Shown: positions 18,047 to 27,602 of the stretch, one piece after another | Numbering within the stretch: the stretch's first letter is position 1 | Layout of the letters: every line of letters starts with the position of its first letter | NCBI RefSeq assembly: GCF_008086595.1 | Contig: NZ_RXYA01000013.1 | Coordinates: 1 to 64,000, forward strand | Length of the DNA stretch: 64,000 nucleotides | Direction of reading: 5' to 3' | DNA from: Acetobacterium paludosum | GTDB lineage: Bacteria > Bacillota > Clostridia > Eubacteriales > Eubacteriaceae | Made by a program: the position numbers and the translations under genes | The notes under the pieces: model-generated | What the model was told of the DNA's origin: nothing | Seen by the model: the letters and a program-made list of their open reading frames with translations, nothing else | Databases searched by the model: none

Positions 18047-19090
18047 TTATAAAACAAAAAATGAAACGGCTATTATTAAATAGACGGCAAGGAGCTGAAC
18101 CCCTTCCAGCCAGTTGGATTTTCCATCACTGGACACCCTGTTCGCAATGAGAACGGAAAATATCAGGGCAACCAATTCAAACTCATTGAAAACAATGCTC
18201 ATTGGGGTAAAGAACAAGCTGAGGAATATTAGCACCGGTGTCACAAAAAGGATGATCTGCAAACTCGAACTGATTGCAATTTCAACCGCCACATCCATTT
18301 TATTTTTATAGGCCATCACAATGGCAGTGCTATGTTCTGCCGCGTTTCCAATAATCGGCACTAGAATGATACCTACAAAGAATTCGCTTAAACCAATCGC
18401 CGCCGACATTGGTTCAACCACACTGACAAAGAGCTCACTCTCGACACCAATGAGTACCGTTGCTCCCACTAAAACTATAATTGCTTTTTTAAGCGACCAT
18501 TTTGAAATGACTTCCTCGTCATGCTGTACCGCGTAAATATCCTTGTGGGTATAGAACGAAAAGTATAAACTCATCAGATAAATACTAAACATAATAACGG
18601 CAACGATAATGCTTAACCCTTCATACCGGGTATTAAGAAGGTCTGAAGCGACTGTATGCGTAAAAATCGCCGGTATTGTCAATCCGATCACTGCAAACAA
18701 CAACATACTTGAAGAAACTTCAGTCGATTTTTTATTAAACGACTGTGATTTAAACTTGATTCCGCCAACCAGCATACTCATTCCCAATACCATCAGGATA
18801 TTGCCAATGACTGAACCGGCGATCGATGCTTTAACGACATCAAACAGTCCAGCTTTCAATGCAAAAAAAGCAATGATGAGTTCGGTCGCATTGCCAAAAG
18901 TTGCATTCAGAAATCCACCAATCCTTGGTCCGGAATAAAAAGATATTTCTTCAGTTGCCTCACCCATTAGGCCTGCTAAAGGAATAATCGCCAATGCCGC
19001 CAGAACGAACATTAGGGTTGGAGAAACTTGCAACAATTCTCCGATGATACTTATCGGGACAAAAATCAGTAAATATCTCAATATTTTCAT
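18047..19090 (-). CDS. cax: Ca2+/H+ antiporter, CaCA superfamily
   Basis: A 347-residue protein with ten to eleven membrane segments. The two alpha-repeats carry the ion-binding signatures GNATELIIAF in the first half and GNAAEHSTAI in the second, matching the VCX1/ChaA branch. The likely job is export of Ca2+ in exchange for protons. The ribosome site GAGATG is modest. The yitT-like gene follows closely downstream. Confidence 0.92.
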   Translation of the reverse strand: MKILRYLLIFVPISIIGELLQVSPTLMFVLAALAIIPLAGLMGEATEEISFYSGPRIGGFLNATFGNATELIIAFFALKAGLFDVVKASIAGSVIGNILMVLGMSMLVGGIKFKSQSFNKKSTEVSSSMLLFAVIGLTIPAIFTHTVASDLLNTRYEGLSIIVAVIMFSIYLMSLYFSFYTHKDIYAVQHDEEVISKWSLKKAIIVLVGATVLIGVESELFVSVVEPMSAAIGLSEFFVGIILVPIIGNAAEHSTAIVMAYKNKMDVAVEIAISSSLQIILFVTPVLIFLSLFFTPMSIVFNEFELVALIFSVLIANRVSSDGKSNWLEGVQLLAVYLIIAVSFFVL

Positions 19091-19235
19091 TTGTCATCTC
19101 ATCTTTCTAATTTTCTTTTAATAAAAGCATAACATAATGCAACCAAAAAAACAAATGAAACGGGGCTTTTATCGGGAAAAATCAGTCCTTCAGCGATCAC
19201 TTCATCTGTATAAATTATTTAATTAAAGAAAAAGC

Positions 19236-19260
19236 AACATTAGTAATGTTATTATATAAT
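19236..19260 (+). promoter_or_regulatory. Palindrome and -10 box before the DUF1003 gene
   Basis: AACATTA-G-TAATGTT at 19236-19250 is a perfect 7-bp inverted repeat, placed five bases before TATAAT at 19255-19260. It is a likely operator over the -35 region. The 160-base leader up to the gene holds nothing else I can name. Confidence 0.5.
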
Positions 19261-19419
19261 AGCCGCTGGAGAGATTCATCAAGTCATACTGGACCTATCT
19301 ACACCTGAATTATCATATGCCAGCGTATTGATCCTTCAACGATCTGATAAATAAATAGGGACTTAGAAGCATCTTCATGGATCAACTTCCATAATGCACA
19401 TAAAAGGAGAGTGAAAAAC

Positions 19420-19938
19420 ATGTCAATAAGTGAACAAAGACTGGCGTTAATCAAAACTATTATTAAAGATGATGAAAGCGCAACCGAAGAAGAAGAAATT
19501 CTGCACAAACTCCTGGAAGAGAGTTTATCAAAAAACACCGTTACCGAACATGAAAACAAACTAACTTTTGGTCAAAAAGCGGCTGACCGACTTGCAAAAT
19601 TTGCCGGCAGTTGGGTTTTTATTATTTTGTTTTTCCTAACACTGGTGGTGTGGATTACCATAAATACACTACTCCTCACAAAACCATACGATGTTTATCC
19701 TTTCATTCTACTCAACCTTATTCTATCTTGTCTAGCCGCTATTCAAGCACCAGTCATTATGATGAGCCAAAATCGTCAAGAAGAAAAAGATCGACTCCGA
19801 GCAAAAAACGATTACCGCGTTAACCTTAAATCCGAAATAATCGTTGAAGACATTCACCAAAAACTGGATGATATCCTTGAAAATCAGGAAGAACTTATTA
19901 AAAGACTTACTGCTTTAGAAGAAAAACAAAACAGCTAA
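19420..19938 (+). CDS. DUF1003 family membrane protein
   Basis: A 172-residue protein. A charged N-terminus leads to the DUF1003 core with TFGQKAADRLAKFAGSW, two membrane segments and NRQEEKDRLRAKNDYRVN, and then a short coiled coil (IHQKLDDILENQEELIKRL). The function of the family is unknown. ATG at 19420 lies ten bases after AAAGGAG. A GTG at 19411 directly abuts that site and is unlikely. The palindrome over the promoter suggests regulation. Confidence 0.85.
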   Translation: MSISEQRLALIKTIIKDDESATEEEEILHKLLEESLSKNTVTEHENKLTFGQKAADRLAKFAGSWVFIILFFLTLVVWITINTLLLTKPYDVYPFILLNLILSCLAAIQAPVIMMSQNRQEEKDRLRAKNDYRVNLKSEIIVEDIHQKLDDILENQEELIKRLTALEEKQNS

Positions 19939-19997
19939 ATATAATATGCTAAAAAGCATGATTTGAAGTCACCATTATAAATAAAAAATTAAACCAT

Positions 19998-20031
19998 TTG
20001 AGGGGAGCGACGATAATGTCACTCCCCTCAA
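19998..20031 (+). terminator. Terminator after the DUF1003 gene
   Basis: TTGAGGGGAG at 19998-20007 and CTCCCCTCAA at 20022-20031 form a GC-rich stem with an inner GAC/GTC, followed by TATTTT. Confidence 0.75.
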
Positions 20032-20086
20032 TATTTTACAAATCAATGTAACCATGACTAATGTTGTTTTTACTAATCAGCTTTTT

Positions 20087-20518
20087 TCATGCCTGACTTT
20101 TCTTGAGGTTTACTGCCAATATCAATAACATCACTAATCCCACGGCAACAAACAACTCACCAATTGCATAAAAGACTGCTATATATACAGAACTTGTTCC
20201 TGCAATATCAAAAATTCCCTTGAGCAAACTACCGATAGTCAACGTTGCAATTCCCGAATTATAAATATTGTAAAACATCCGATACTCAACAATGCGAGCG
20301 ATATCTGGAACCAACAAGAAAATTAAAAGATATAAAATCGCTCCGCCCAATAGCGGATATAAAAACATCCATGTCATATAAGATGAGTGAACGCCATGTC
20401 CAAAAAGACCGTAGACATAGTTTATAATAATCGCACTTAGCGACAATACCAAATAAATCAGAGATGTTTTCAGAATTTTCTTTTTATGATTCTTTATTTT
20501 AGTATCCAAAATAAACAA
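20087..20518 (-). CDS. Four-helix membrane protein of unknown function
   Basis: A 143-residue protein with four predicted membrane segments (around residues 18-38, 48-70, 88-108 and 115-137). I recognise no family. It starts with TTG at 20518, nine bases after GAGAGG, and overlaps the end of the phosphodiester glycosidase gene by 20 bases. It is the last gene of a three-gene operon with that gene and the glycosyltransferase. A role in envelope polysaccharide handling is inferred from position only. Confidence 0.65.
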   Translation of the reverse strand: MFILDTKIKNHKKKILKTSLIYLVLSLSAIIINYVYGLFGHGVHSSYMTWMFLYPLLGGAILYLLIFLLVPDIARIVEYRMFYNIYNSGIATLTIGSLLKGIFDIAGTSSVYIAVFYAIGELFVAVGLVMLLILAVNLKKSQA

Positions 20519-21401
20519 TGTCGCTTACCTCTCTTTCTCCGGTACTTTTACCATCTGTCGGATTATTAACAACTTTCCCATTGAAGTACATGGTGGATGA
20601 TCCTCCTCCATCAAGATTATAGGCCGTCGTACAGCCTCTTTCCTGAAATTCCTGAGCAAGTTGAAGCAGGGAAAGTCCGGCACTCTCACTGGTGCGGCCA
20701 TCAGAAACGATAACGATATAATGCAGAGCAGAAATCTGACCAATGGCAGTTCGTGGATTGCTTGTCATCGATTGTGAAACTTCACTTGAGTTGTCCACGA
20801 CAATTTGTCCGTTTTCCACAAGTCCGGGACCAAAAGATAGTACTTGCCAATTATTGCTCAATGACTCCATACTCGTCTGGTTTTCCGAAACAATGGATAG
20901 ATTTCCATCTTTGTCAATGACTAACGCATCATCATCTCCGGCGCTTCTGGCGGTATTCCTGTAAGTTACCCCATTACGCAAGACATAACCACCATCTCGG
21001 AATCCATAATAGTCACCATTGATAGCAAAAATAGCATTCTGCGCTTCTGCAATTTCAGATGTTGTGGCTTTAATATTTCTTCCGTAGGTATTATTGGCAA
21101 ATGCTGTTTTTAAATAAGAAGCGTCTGAAACCTGAATATCCGCTACGTAAATTGTTGAGTCATCATCGCGAACTGTTTCAATACTGATTTTTATATTATC
21201 ATCCTCGTAAGAGTTGTCGCTAATTACCGGATCTGATTGAGAAGCAGCGGTCTCATTTGCTACCATCGCCGACTCTGGTTCAACGACGACAAGGGCTTTC
21301 TGTATTGCAAACGTATCTAGCAGAACAAAAGCAACGGCTCCCATCAATAGAATTGAGAAAACCGCCGCCCATCTGTAGGGTTTTGAGAAGAAATTTTTCA
21401 T
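20499..21401 (-). CDS. Exported phosphodiester glycosidase (NAGPA/DUF2233) family protein
   Basis: A 300-residue protein with one N-terminal membrane anchor (residues about 12-30) and an extracellular domain. The domain shows AIFAINGDYYGFR, NPRTAIGQ and the C-terminal YNLDGGGSSTMYF, the signature run of the NAGPA/phosphodiester glycosidase family. Such enzymes act on sugar-1-phosphate diesters or exopolysaccharide. It overlaps the glycosyltransferase stop by ATGA, so the two are translationally coupled. Together they suggest synthesis or trimming of a surface glycan. Confidence 0.85.
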   Translation of the reverse strand: MKNFFSKPYRWAAVFSILLMGAVAFVLLDTFAIQKALVVVEPESAMVANETAASQSDPVISDNSYEDDNIKISIETVRDDDSTIYVADIQVSDASYLKTAFANNTYGRNIKATTSEIAEAQNAIFAINGDYYGFRDGGYVLRNGVTYRNTARSAGDDDALVIDKDGNLSIVSENQTSMESLSNNWQVLSFGPGLVENGQIVVDNSSEVSQSMTSNPRTAIGQISALHYIVIVSDGRTSESAGLSLLQLAQEFQERGCTTAYNLDGGGSSTMYFNGKVVNNPTDGKSTGEREVSDIVYFGY

Positions 21402-22456
21402 TTTAAATTGTACCCTTTCCTTTTTTTATGAAAAATCAAATTCTTTTGAATTTGATAACTGAGCAAAAACAATGAGCTGTCTACTAATATTTTTATAATG
21501 GTGAGATTAACAGATAAGTTGCTCAGACAGGTTACGAAGAGCCAGCTCAACATCATCTGAGAAAAAAACAAAACCATATATTGCAGTACCTCACTGCTGT
21601 TATTATTCTTACTTTGAAAAACCCAATGTTTATTGATCATAAAATTCACACAACCGGACATCACTCGTGCAGTGACTGTTGCTGCCAATATTCCGGCTGA
21701 TCCTGTTCCAAACAGATAATTAACAAACACTGTAAATAATGTTAGATCAATAATCGCAGAAGCCAAAGACGACAGGCTGAATTTTAAGATATTTAAATAA
21801 ATGCAGACGGAGTCTTTAATCGCATGAAAATGAGATGATTTATTATCTTCCAAATAGATTGTTTCAATCGGCACATAGATAAATGGAATTCCATTTTTTC
21901 CAGTTTCCAACAGCATGTTCATCTCATACTCATATCGATCACCCGGTATTGAAAGACACATTTCTGTGAATTGTTTCGGAATCCCGCGAAGACCCGTTTG
22001 TGTGTCGGAGCATTGATGACTTGTGCTTAACAAAAAGACAAAAGATGTGATTCGATTTCCCCATCGGCTTTTAAAGGGAATGTTTTTTTTATCAAAATCT
22101 CGTGTACCCAAAACTAAACTATCCGGGTTTTTATCCAGGGTATCGGCTACCTTCAGAATATCTTCTGTTGAATGCTGACCATCAGCATCTGCCGTAACGT
22201 AACCGCTGCAATCCGGGTATTTCAACGAAGCATACCGAATTCCAGTTTTTAACGCAACGCCCTTCCCCATATTTTTAGTATGGGTGCATAATTCACACCG
22301 AAACTTGTATTTTAGCAGTTTAAATATATTGTCATATTTCTCTTCACTTCCATCATTTATTATAACAATACGTATATCGTTCTGTTTTAATTTTTCAACC
22401 AAAGTAATTAATTTTTCATCTGGATTAAGGGCGGGTATGATCAAGACAGATTCCAT
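21398..22456 (-). CDS. Family 2 glycosyltransferase fused to a GtrA-like membrane domain
   Basis: A 352-residue fusion. Residues 1-215 are a GT-A fold glycosyltransferase of the dolichyl/undecaprenyl-phosphate sugar synthase type, with VIINDGS, GKGVALKTGIRYA and TADADGQHS. Residues about 225-345 are a four-helix GtrA-like flippase domain ending in KNLIFHKKRK. The combination makes a lipid-linked sugar and probably helps flip it. SD AAGGAGG precedes the start. It heads the operon with the phosphodiester glycosidase and the four-helix protein. Confidence 0.87.
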   Translation of the reverse strand: MESVLIIPALNPDEKLITLVEKLKQNDIRIVIINDGSEEKYDNIFKLLKYKFRCELCTHTKNMGKGVALKTGIRYASLKYPDCSGYVTADADGQHSTEDILKVADTLDKNPDSLVLGTRDFDKKNIPFKSRWGNRITSFVFLLSTSHQCSDTQTGLRGIPKQFTEMCLSIPGDRYEYEMNMLLETGKNGIPFIYVPIETIYLEDNKSSHFHAIKDSVCIYLNILKFSLSSLASAIIDLTLFTVFVNYLFGTGSAGILAATVTARVMSGCVNFMINKHWVFQSKNNNSSEVLQYMVLFFSQMMLSWLFVTCLSNLSVNLTIIKILVDSSLFLLSYQIQKNLIFHKKRKGYNLK

Positions 22457-22546
22457 TTCTTTGACCTCCTTGTCTTTCTGTCAATATCATAGCGCGCCAA
22501 TGTGATTGTTTCGTGACAATAAAATGAATTGTTTTTAAATCCACTC

Positions 22547-22580
22547 AAAAAAAGAGTCTCGAAATATCGAAACTCTTTTT
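22547..22580. terminator. Terminator after the GlsB/YeaQ gene
   Basis: AAAAAAGAGT-TCGA pairs with TCGA-ACTCTTTTT around a short loop. T and A runs on both sides make it potentially bidirectional. Confidence 0.8.
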
Positions 22581-22587
22581 CCTAAAT

Positions 22588-22836
22588 TTATCTAGTAAAC
22601 AGATTAATAATGACCAGCAGTATAACCGCTCCCACAAAAGAAACAAAAATGCTCCATAAATTAAATCCGGTAACGCCCACGCTTCCAAAAAAGTTAAAAA
22701 CATAACCGCCCAATATGGCTCCGATAATACCCACTACAATGTTTTTTATCAAACCCATATTCCCATTATTTTTTGTTACGAGGCTCGCAAGCCATCCGGC
22801 TAAACCGCCGAGAATAATCCAAGAAAACAATCCCAT
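22588..22836 (-). CDS. GlsB/YeaQ/YmgE family membrane protein
   Basis: An 82-residue protein with three hydrophobic, Gly-rich segments (LGGLAGWLASLV, IIGAILGGYVF and the C-terminal AVILLVIINL), the standard transglycosylase-associated/YeaQ architecture. Members are stress-linked inner-membrane proteins without a defined activity. SD AAAGGATG lies before the ATG. Single gene with its own terminator. Confidence 0.88.
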   Translation of the reverse strand: MGLFSWIILGGLAGWLASLVTKNNGNMGLIKNIVVGIIGAILGGYVFNFFGSVGVTGFNLWSIFVSFVGAVILLVIINLFTR

Positions 22837-23050
22837 TGATACACATCCTTTCTTTTAATTCATTTATTGGCACAGTACCCTATTTAATTCTCTTTGAAAT
22901 ATGGTATCATCTAAGTCAATCAAAATCAAATGAAACGAACAAATACATAAAGGCAGTAGCAGCGAAAATCCAATGCCGAAAGTTTCTTTTGACACGCAGA
23001 AATATTTGCGTGAAAACAAAAAATAATTTTATACATTTGAACCAACTGAC

Positions 23051-23965
23051 TCAGACTTTAAACCCAAATTTTTCGGCTATCATTTCATAAGTGGGCATTT
23101 TTACACCATACTCTCTACCCAAACGCACCACCTCAAATATAAGACCGTCCATTTCAGAATTCTTTCCCTGTTGCAAGTCCCTCTGCATCGAAGTTGAAGC
23201 GGTGGGTTCCAATGTATCCAGAATATATAAATTAGTCTCTACAATATCCACATCGAAATGTATGCCCAGGGCTTGAGCCAATGCCTCAATCTCCCGCATT
23301 AGTGCTACAAAAGTTTCTCTAACTTTTCCCTTCTGCTGGGCCGCCCCTGCATCAATATCGTAATATGCACCACAAGCAGCCATCGGAGATACATAGGCAA
23401 ATTTCTGGAGTGCATCTCTTCCGATATCATCGGATACAACACTTGTAATCCCGCTATCCTTTAAATCTGAAGCAATCCCATAAAGGACGGGTTGACCCTC
23501 TGGTTTATTTCTCTCGCCATATACAATTCGAAAAATATCACCTTTTTGCAGGATTGTTCCCGGTTCCTTGATCTCCGCCGCGATATAAATACATCCATCC
23601 GTTACCAATAGATCTGGCAACAGTTTCTGCATTCTTCCGCCGGTGCCATAGATGTTCAAAACCGGAATAACCACCGTATTCTTATGAGCAACTCTTTTGA
23701 TAAAGGGTATGGTATCTTCCAGTGAATATCCTTTTACACAGACAAAGATTACATCTGGCTGTTCATTATAATGTTTCATTTCACAAGCTTTCACAGGGTA
23801 AACAGTATAATTCCCTTTGCTGGTTGTTTCCATTCTCAAACCGTTATTTTGAATTGCTTCCAAGTGTTTTCCTCTGGCAATGACCGTAATGTCTTTATCC
23901 GCCACTGTCATAAATGCTCCGATGCTTCCACCCGTTCCACCAGCGCCAATCACTAAATACTTCAT
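23051..23965 (-). CDS. Ketopantoate-reductase-like (ApbA/PanE) oxidoreductase
   Basis: A 304-residue protein with the ApbA/PanE layout. The N-terminal Rossmann segment is MKYLVIGAGGTGGSIG, with ICVKGYSLEDTIPFI in the NADP domain. A helical C-terminal domain contains KFAYVSPMAACGAYYD. The standard reaction reduces 2-dehydropantoate to pantoate with NADPH. Many clostridial paralogues have other 2-oxoacid substrates, and no pantothenate gene is nearby. The start at 23965 follows GGAGG by seven bases; the frame is open nine codons further up. Confidence 0.8.
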   Translation of the reverse strand: MKYLVIGAGGTGGSIGAFMTVADKDITVIARGKHLEAIQNNGLRMETTSKGNYTVYPVKACEMKHYNEQPDVIFVCVKGYSLEDTIPFIKRVAHKNTVVIPVLNIYGTGGRMQKLLPDLLVTDGCIYIAAEIKEPGTILQKGDIFRIVYGERNKPEGQPVLYGIASDLKDSGITSVVSDDIGRDALQKFAYVSPMAACGAYYDIDAGAAQQKGKVRETFVALMREIEALAQALGIHFDVDIVETNLYILDTLEPTASTSMQRDLQQGKNSEMDGLIFEVVRLGREYGVKMPTYEMIAEKFGFKV

Positions 23966-24421
23966 TTTGTTTCCTCCGTTGGGTAACACCATAATAACAG
24001 TCGATTTATAATAGTTCTCTTTAAAACAAATGCTTTTTTAATAAGTGTTCCAACAAGGATTATAATAGAGTTAACATTTTCTATCAAGAAAAAAAGTTCA
24101 AATAAAAATTACTTGATTCCGAAAATTTTTATTTTTCCGTATTGCAATTCATTACTCTGTTTTATAATTATTCGTATCCATTACATCCCCTTCATTATGC
24201 TTTTGGTGGATTTCTTAACTTATATCTAAGGTTTGAAGATTAAAATGAGGCCTTAGGCAAATAATTTGTGATTATACAAACGCCATATTCATAACAATTT
24301 TAGGTTACTAGTTAATGCTTTTTACCGATAACAAGGCTTTTATCTTTTAATACCCTGATCAAAAATAATAATCAGCGAAAGGCACTTTTCATGATTAATG
24401 ATGAATAAGTGATATGGAATC
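23966..24421. other. Intergenic region between divergent genes
   Basis: About 455 AT-rich bases between the ketopantoate-reductase-like gene and the small alarmone synthetase. I see no gene, no clear RNA element and no convincing consensus promoter. Confidence 0.4.
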
Positions 24422-25090
24422 ATGCAAATCAATTCAAAAGATATATCTTATCCCGACAATCTGGAAATTAATGAAAATTTAGAAGAATTTGTTCTTCAAC
24501 AGCAAATTTATCGAGCGGCCATCAAAGAAATAAAAACCAAACTTGAGATACTGGATGAAGAATTTCAAGTCAAATATGATCATAATCCAATTCATCATAT
24601 GGAATACCGATTAAAAGCTCCAAAAAGTATTGCCGAAAAAATGAAAAAAAAGGGATTGGAACTCAATGCCGACTCAATTAGAAAAAATTTAACGGATATC
24701 GCCGGAGTTCGCGTTATCTGCAATTATTTAGACGATATTAATCGCATTACCAATTTACTGCTCCGTCAGGATGACATCAGTCTTGTTCGCAAACGTGATT
24801 ATATTTCAAATCCTAAGGAAAATGGCTATCGCAGCCTCCACCTCATTGTTCTCGTTCCGGTGTTTTTAGCGGAAAAGACGGAATCTGTCCCTGTGGAAAT
24901 TCAAATTCGAACCATTGCCATGGATTTCTGGGCCAGTCTTGAACATCAACTTAAGTATAAATCTCATAGCGAAATATCCGAAGCATTACGGGAACGTCTT
25001 AAATCTTGCGCTGAATCCATTACTCATCTTGATATGGAAATGCAGACAATTTATAAAGAGATAAAATCAGAAATATGTCTATTTGAATGA
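24422..25090 (+). CDS. Small alarmone synthetase (RelA/SpoT nucleotidyltransferase domain)
   Basis: A 222-residue single-domain (p)ppGpp synthetase of the RelP/RelQ type, with no hydrolase or regulatory domain. The synthetase motifs are DIAGVRVICNY, RKRDYISNPKENGYRSLH and EIQIRTIAMDFWASLEHQ. It transfers pyrophosphate from ATP to GDP or GTP. A charged helix ends the protein. The ribosome site (GGAA) is weak. I cannot separate RelP from RelQ by eye, so no symbol is given. Confidence 0.88.
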   Translation: MQINSKDISYPDNLEINENLEEFVLQQQIYRAAIKEIKTKLEILDEEFQVKYDHNPIHHMEYRLKAPKSIAEKMKKKGLELNADSIRKNLTDIAGVRVICNYLDDINRITNLLLRQDDISLVRKRDYISNPKENGYRSLHLIVLVPVFLAEKTESVPVEIQIRTIAMDFWASLEHQLKYKSHSEISEALRERLKSCAESITHLDMEMQTIYKEIKSEICLFE

Positions 25091-25215
25091 TACCTTGTCA
25101 AATGACCCTATATTTGTTATACTATAATATTCTATTAGTCATTACTTTAATTTTTCTATTGCTATTGATACAGAAGAATTAATTGAAATTTATATTACCT
25201 CAGGAGGTTATACTA

Positions 25216-25812
25216 ATGAAAAGAATATGTGTATATTCAGGATCAAATCTGGGTGTCCGACCAGAATATAAAGAAATTACCAATCAACTGGGTGATGTGC
25301 TTGTCCAAAATAATATTGAATTAGTCTATGGTGGATCAAACGTTGGTTTAATGGGTGAAATCGCCAATGAAATCATGAAAAAGGGCGGTCGGGTTACTGG
25401 GGTTATACCCAGGGATCTTTTCCCTAACGAGGTTATTAACAATCAACTTACCAGATTGATTAAAGTTAAAAACATGCATGAAAGAAAACAGACAATGGCT
25501 GATCTATCAGATGGTTTTATCGCCATTCCCGGGGGCGTTGGCACCTTCGAAGAGCTTTTTGAAGTTCTTAGTTGGGCACAGCTTGGCATTCACAAAAAAC
25601 CGGTTGGCATTCTGAATATATCAAATTTTTTTGACCCTTTTATTGCCTTGATTCAAGAAATTGTTAAAGAAGGCTTTATGAATGCATCAAATACCAAACT
25701 TCTTTTAGTTTCAACTGAACCCCATGAACTGATTAAAAAAATGGCAATCTATACCCCGCCGACTTTAGGCAATAAATGGCGGCAGCTAGATCCGGTCTTA
25801 TCAAAACTGTAA
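25216..25812 (+). CDS. LOG family protein (TIGR00730)
   Basis: A 198-residue LOG/lysine-decarboxylase-like protein. The core carries GGSNVGLMG and the family hallmark PGGVGTFEELFEVLSW. Members hydrolyse nucleoside monophosphates such as cytokinin riboside monophosphate, releasing the base. The start at 25216 follows AGGAGG by eight bases; the open frame extends eleven codons upstream. It is followed by a terminator-like hairpin facing metK. Confidence 0.88.
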   Translation: MKRICVYSGSNLGVRPEYKEITNQLGDVLVQNNIELVYGGSNVGLMGEIANEIMKKGGRVTGVIPRDLFPNEVINNQLTRLIKVKNMHERKQTMADLSDGFIAIPGGVGTFEELFEVLSWAQLGIHKKPVGILNISNFFDPFIALIQEIVKEGFMNASNTKLLLVSTEPHELIKKMAIYTPPTLGNKWRQLDPVLSKL

Positions 25813-25896
25813 AAAGAACACTTTTTTTGTAATAAAGAATTAAAAACTTTGAATATACTTCTGTTCATATCACACTTTTTGTTATGAAAACTAATC

Positions 25897-25939
25897 GCAC
25901 TAAGATGAGTTAGTCGATCCTTTTATCTCGTCCTAGTGC
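25897..25939. terminator. Probable terminator between LOG and metK
   Basis: GCACTAAGATGAG at 25897-25909 pairs with CTCGTCCTAGTGC at 25927-25939, with two mismatches. It lies between convergent genes. Confidence 0.45.
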
Positions 25940-26044
25940 TGTTCTTTCTTAGCCCGCCATGCTTTTTGCAAATGACAGTCGATACGCTTTGTTTTCCGAT
26001 ATCATGCAAACAAAACGCTTCTGACCCTCTTAATCTTTTGATCC

Positions 26045-27232
26045 TCATTTTCTTTCAGCCATTTTTCTTAATACCGCTGCTTTATCCGTCTTTTCCCAAG
26101 GCAGAGCCAAATCTGATCTCCCGAAATGTCCGTAACAGGCCAACTGAAAATAAATCGGTCTTCTTAAATCAAAATCCCTAATAATAGCTGCCGGCCTTAA
26201 ATCAAAATTTATTTTGACCAGTTCTTCAATTTTATCCTCTTCTATTTTCGCCGTTCCAAAAGTATCAACCATAATGGATACCGGATGAGCGACTCCAATC
26301 GCATAGGCGAGCTGCACTTCGCACTTGTCGGCCAACCCTGCCGCCACGATGTTTTTCGCCACATATCTTGCCGCATAAGTTCCAGACCGATCCACCTTAG
26401 TTGGATCCTTGCCTGAAAAAGAACCCCCGCCATGCCTGCTGTATCCCCCATACGTATCAACGCTTATTTTTTTGCCGACCCAACCGGAATCCCCCTCGGG
26501 TCCTCCAACAACAAATCTACCGGTTGAATTTACATAGAATTTTGTCTTCTCATCCAATAGTTTTTCCGGTATGACTGCCTTAATAACTTTTTCGATCATA
26601 TCCTTCCTGATTTGTTCATGGACAACCCACTCATCATGCTGGCACGCGATGACCACCGCTTCAATCCGCCTGACCTGATTTCCTAAATACTCTACCGTGA
26701 CCTGAGTTTTTCCATCGGGTCTCAGATAGGGAACCACTCCCGATTTGCGCACCGCTGTCACTTTCTTCGCCAGCTTATGTGCCAGCGTAATTGGCATAGG
26801 CATCAATTCCGGAGTCTCATTGCAGGCAAATCCGAACATCAGCCCTTGATCACCAGCCCCAAGCAGGTCTAATTCATCTCGGGAACCGGCCTTATACTCC
26901 AATGATTCATTCACGCCGGCAGCAATATCCAAAGACTGCTTATCAATTCCGCTGAGAACTGAACAGCACCTCCCATCCATGCCAAAGTCGGTATCTGTGT
27001 AACCAATATCCTGGATGATATTTCTGGCAATTGCAGAAATATCAACTGTGGCAGATGTGGTTATTTGTCCATAAATCGTAACCAGCCCGGTACTAACTGA
27101 AACATCACAAGCCACACGGCTCAAAGGATCTTTTTCCAAAATTGCATCCAGGATGCCGTCCGCTATTTGATCACAGAGTTTGTCCGGATGTCCTTCCAAA
27201 ACTGATTCTGAAGTAAAAAGCCACTTTTTCAT
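26045..27232 (-). CDS. metK: S-adenosylmethionine synthetase
   Basis: A 395-residue MAT. It has the ATP-binding [12 protein letters not shown] at residue 14, the hexapeptide GAGDQG near 124, and the phosphate loop [16 protein letters not shown] with the metal ligands in place. It makes SAM from methionine and ATP. SD GAGAGG lies upstream. I looked for a SAM riboswitch in the 370 bases before the gene and did not find one. Confidence 0.97.
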   Translation of the reverse strand: MKKWLFTSESVLEGHPDKLCDQIADGILDAILEKDPLSRVACDVSVSTGLVTIYGQITTSATVDISAIARNIIQDIGYTDTDFGMDGRCCSVLSGIDKQSLDIAAGVNESLEYKAGSRDELDLLGAGDQGLMFGFACNETPELMPMPITLAHKLAKKVTAVRKSGVVPYLRPDGKTQVTVEYLGNQVRRIEAVVIACQHDEWVVHEQIRKDMIEKVIKAVIPEKLLDEKTKFYVNSTGRFVVGGPEGDSGWVGKKISVDTYGGYSRHGGGSFSGKDPTKVDRSGTYAARYVAKNIVAAGLADKCEVQLAYAIGVAHPVSIMVDTFGTAKIEEDKIEELVKINFDLRPAAIIRDFDLRRPIYFQLACYGHFGRSDLALPWEKTDKAAVLRKMAERK

Positions 27233-27602
27233 AGTGATCGCCTCTCTAACCTTTTTAATTGTTTGTAAAAACTTCTATCTAGCTAATTGCTGATTGATTA
27301 ATCTCAATGATTACTCATCCGAGCACCTTATTAAGTTTGACATTCCTCAACCTCTTCCTGTTATAATCATACTGTTAGCCACTTATGCATAATAACAGCC
27401 TTGTTCCCTATACCTGACCGCAATACTAAGCTTCATAAACTTCTTAATAAAAGATCGAAAAGCCAAAAGTCATTCGAACAATGGTTTAAGTTAAGTTGAA
27501 ATTTTAAAATCATTGTTGACAACTTAGTTGACAATATTGAAAAAATATAATACAGTAGTTACTAAATAGAAAACCTATCAAATAGATGATTAGAGGAAAA
27601 AA
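27233..27602. promoter_or_regulatory. Divergent promoter region with GTTGACAA repeats
   Basis: The spacer between metK and the HTH/coiled-coil gene carries GTTGACAAC at 27515-27523 and GTTGACAAT at 27527-27535. TTGACA at 27528 plus TACAGT at 27551 (17-base spacer) could be the promoter. The metK-proximal half shows nothing recognisable. Confidence 0.45.

Noticed and set aside
27233-27480. Possible SAM riboswitch upstream of metK
   Set aside because: None of the conserved S-box segments could be found on the minus strand of this spacer.
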